Origin: Desulfatitalea sp.
GTDB taxonomy: Bacteria > Desulfobacterota > Desulfobacteria > Desulfobacterales > Desulfosarcinaceae
Direction: 5' to 3'
NCBI GenBank assembly: GCA_013041835.1
Contig: JABDRH010000439.1
Span: 1-6,200, forward strand
DNA: 6,200 bases
The notes beneath the pieces are model-generated. The model saw only the letters and a list, made by a program, of their open reading frames with translations. It did not search any database and had not been told where the DNA came from. This document shows, in pieces, positions 6,054-6,200 of this stretch (the first letter of the stretch is position 1; each line of letters begins with the position of its first letter). The translations under genes and the position numbers were made by a program.

Positions 6054-6200
6054 CTATAGGATCGCCTTTAAGGTGTCTTCCAGCTTCGTTTTGGCAACCA
6101 TGCCGGTAATCTGGTCCACCACTTTGCCCTCTTTGAAAAAGATCAGCGTGGGGATGGCCTTGATACCGTATTTTCCGGGGGTCACCGGGTTGTCGTCGAC
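6054..6200 (-). CDS. trxA: Thioredoxin, C-terminal part
   Basis: The last 48 codons of a thioredoxin are visible; the gene begins beyond the right edge, so the CGPC active site is outside the window. The frame shows VDDNP, then YGIKAIPTLIFFKEGK, with the conserved cis-proline in AIPTL and the Gly of the following beta-turn. It closes with a GMV and a helical KTKLEDTLKAIL tail ending in TAG at 6056-6054. These are standard thioredoxin fold elements. The protein reduces disulfides in the cytoplasm. It lies just upstream of bamD on the same strand with a 24-base gap. Other thioredoxin-like proteins share this end, so the exact subtype is less certain. Confidence 0.85.
   Translation of the reverse strand, partial: VDDNPVTPGKYGIKAIPTLIFFKEGKVVDQITGMVAKTKLEDTLKAIL

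Overview
The window looks like part of a Gram-negative bacterial chromosome with roughly even base composition. A BamD-type lipoprotein gene implies an outer membrane. The mix of genes would suit a Desulfobacterota or other proteobacterial genome, but nothing here fixes the taxon.

Left third (1-3155, minus strand): a three-gene operon read right to left. It encodes a nucleotidyltransferase-like protein (PF14907 type), a type I ABC exporter with a fused ATPase domain, and the first 59 codons of a transglutaminase-like 'lasso peptide biosynthesis B2' protein that runs off the left edge. Both junctions are 4-base ATGA stop/start overlaps, so the genes are probably translationally coupled. This gene trio is typical of clusters that make and export a modified peptide, such as a lasso peptide or relative. 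The other expected parts (precursor peptide, RRE/PqqD-like B1 protein, asparagine-synthetase-like cyclase) are not visible and would have to lie beyond position 1.

Middle (3156-3652): a 497-base divergent intergenic region. Its left part is a GC-rich, hairpin-bearing block of about 120 bases. Its right part is AT-rich and carries a plausible sigma70 promoter (TTGACA, 18 bases, TATGCT) pointing right.

Right-centre (3653-5219, plus strand): a compact operon of a small DUF6916-like protein and two tandem, equal-length phage-tail-collar (microcystin-dependent/MdpB-like) proteins that are about 57% identical. No other phage structural genes are present, so this is a stand-alone bacterial collar cassette, not a prophage. 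Just after the second copy, a short ORF with a good ribosome binding site resembles a broken start of a third copy.

Right edge (5349-6200, minus strand): housekeeping genes, the C-terminal end of thioredoxin followed by bamD (outer membrane protein assembly), probably one transcript, convergent with the collar operon.

The point of most interest is the back-to-back arrangement of a B2/exporter/nucleotidyltransferase operon and a DUF6916/collar cassette, sharing one control region. Whether they work together cannot be decided from this window.
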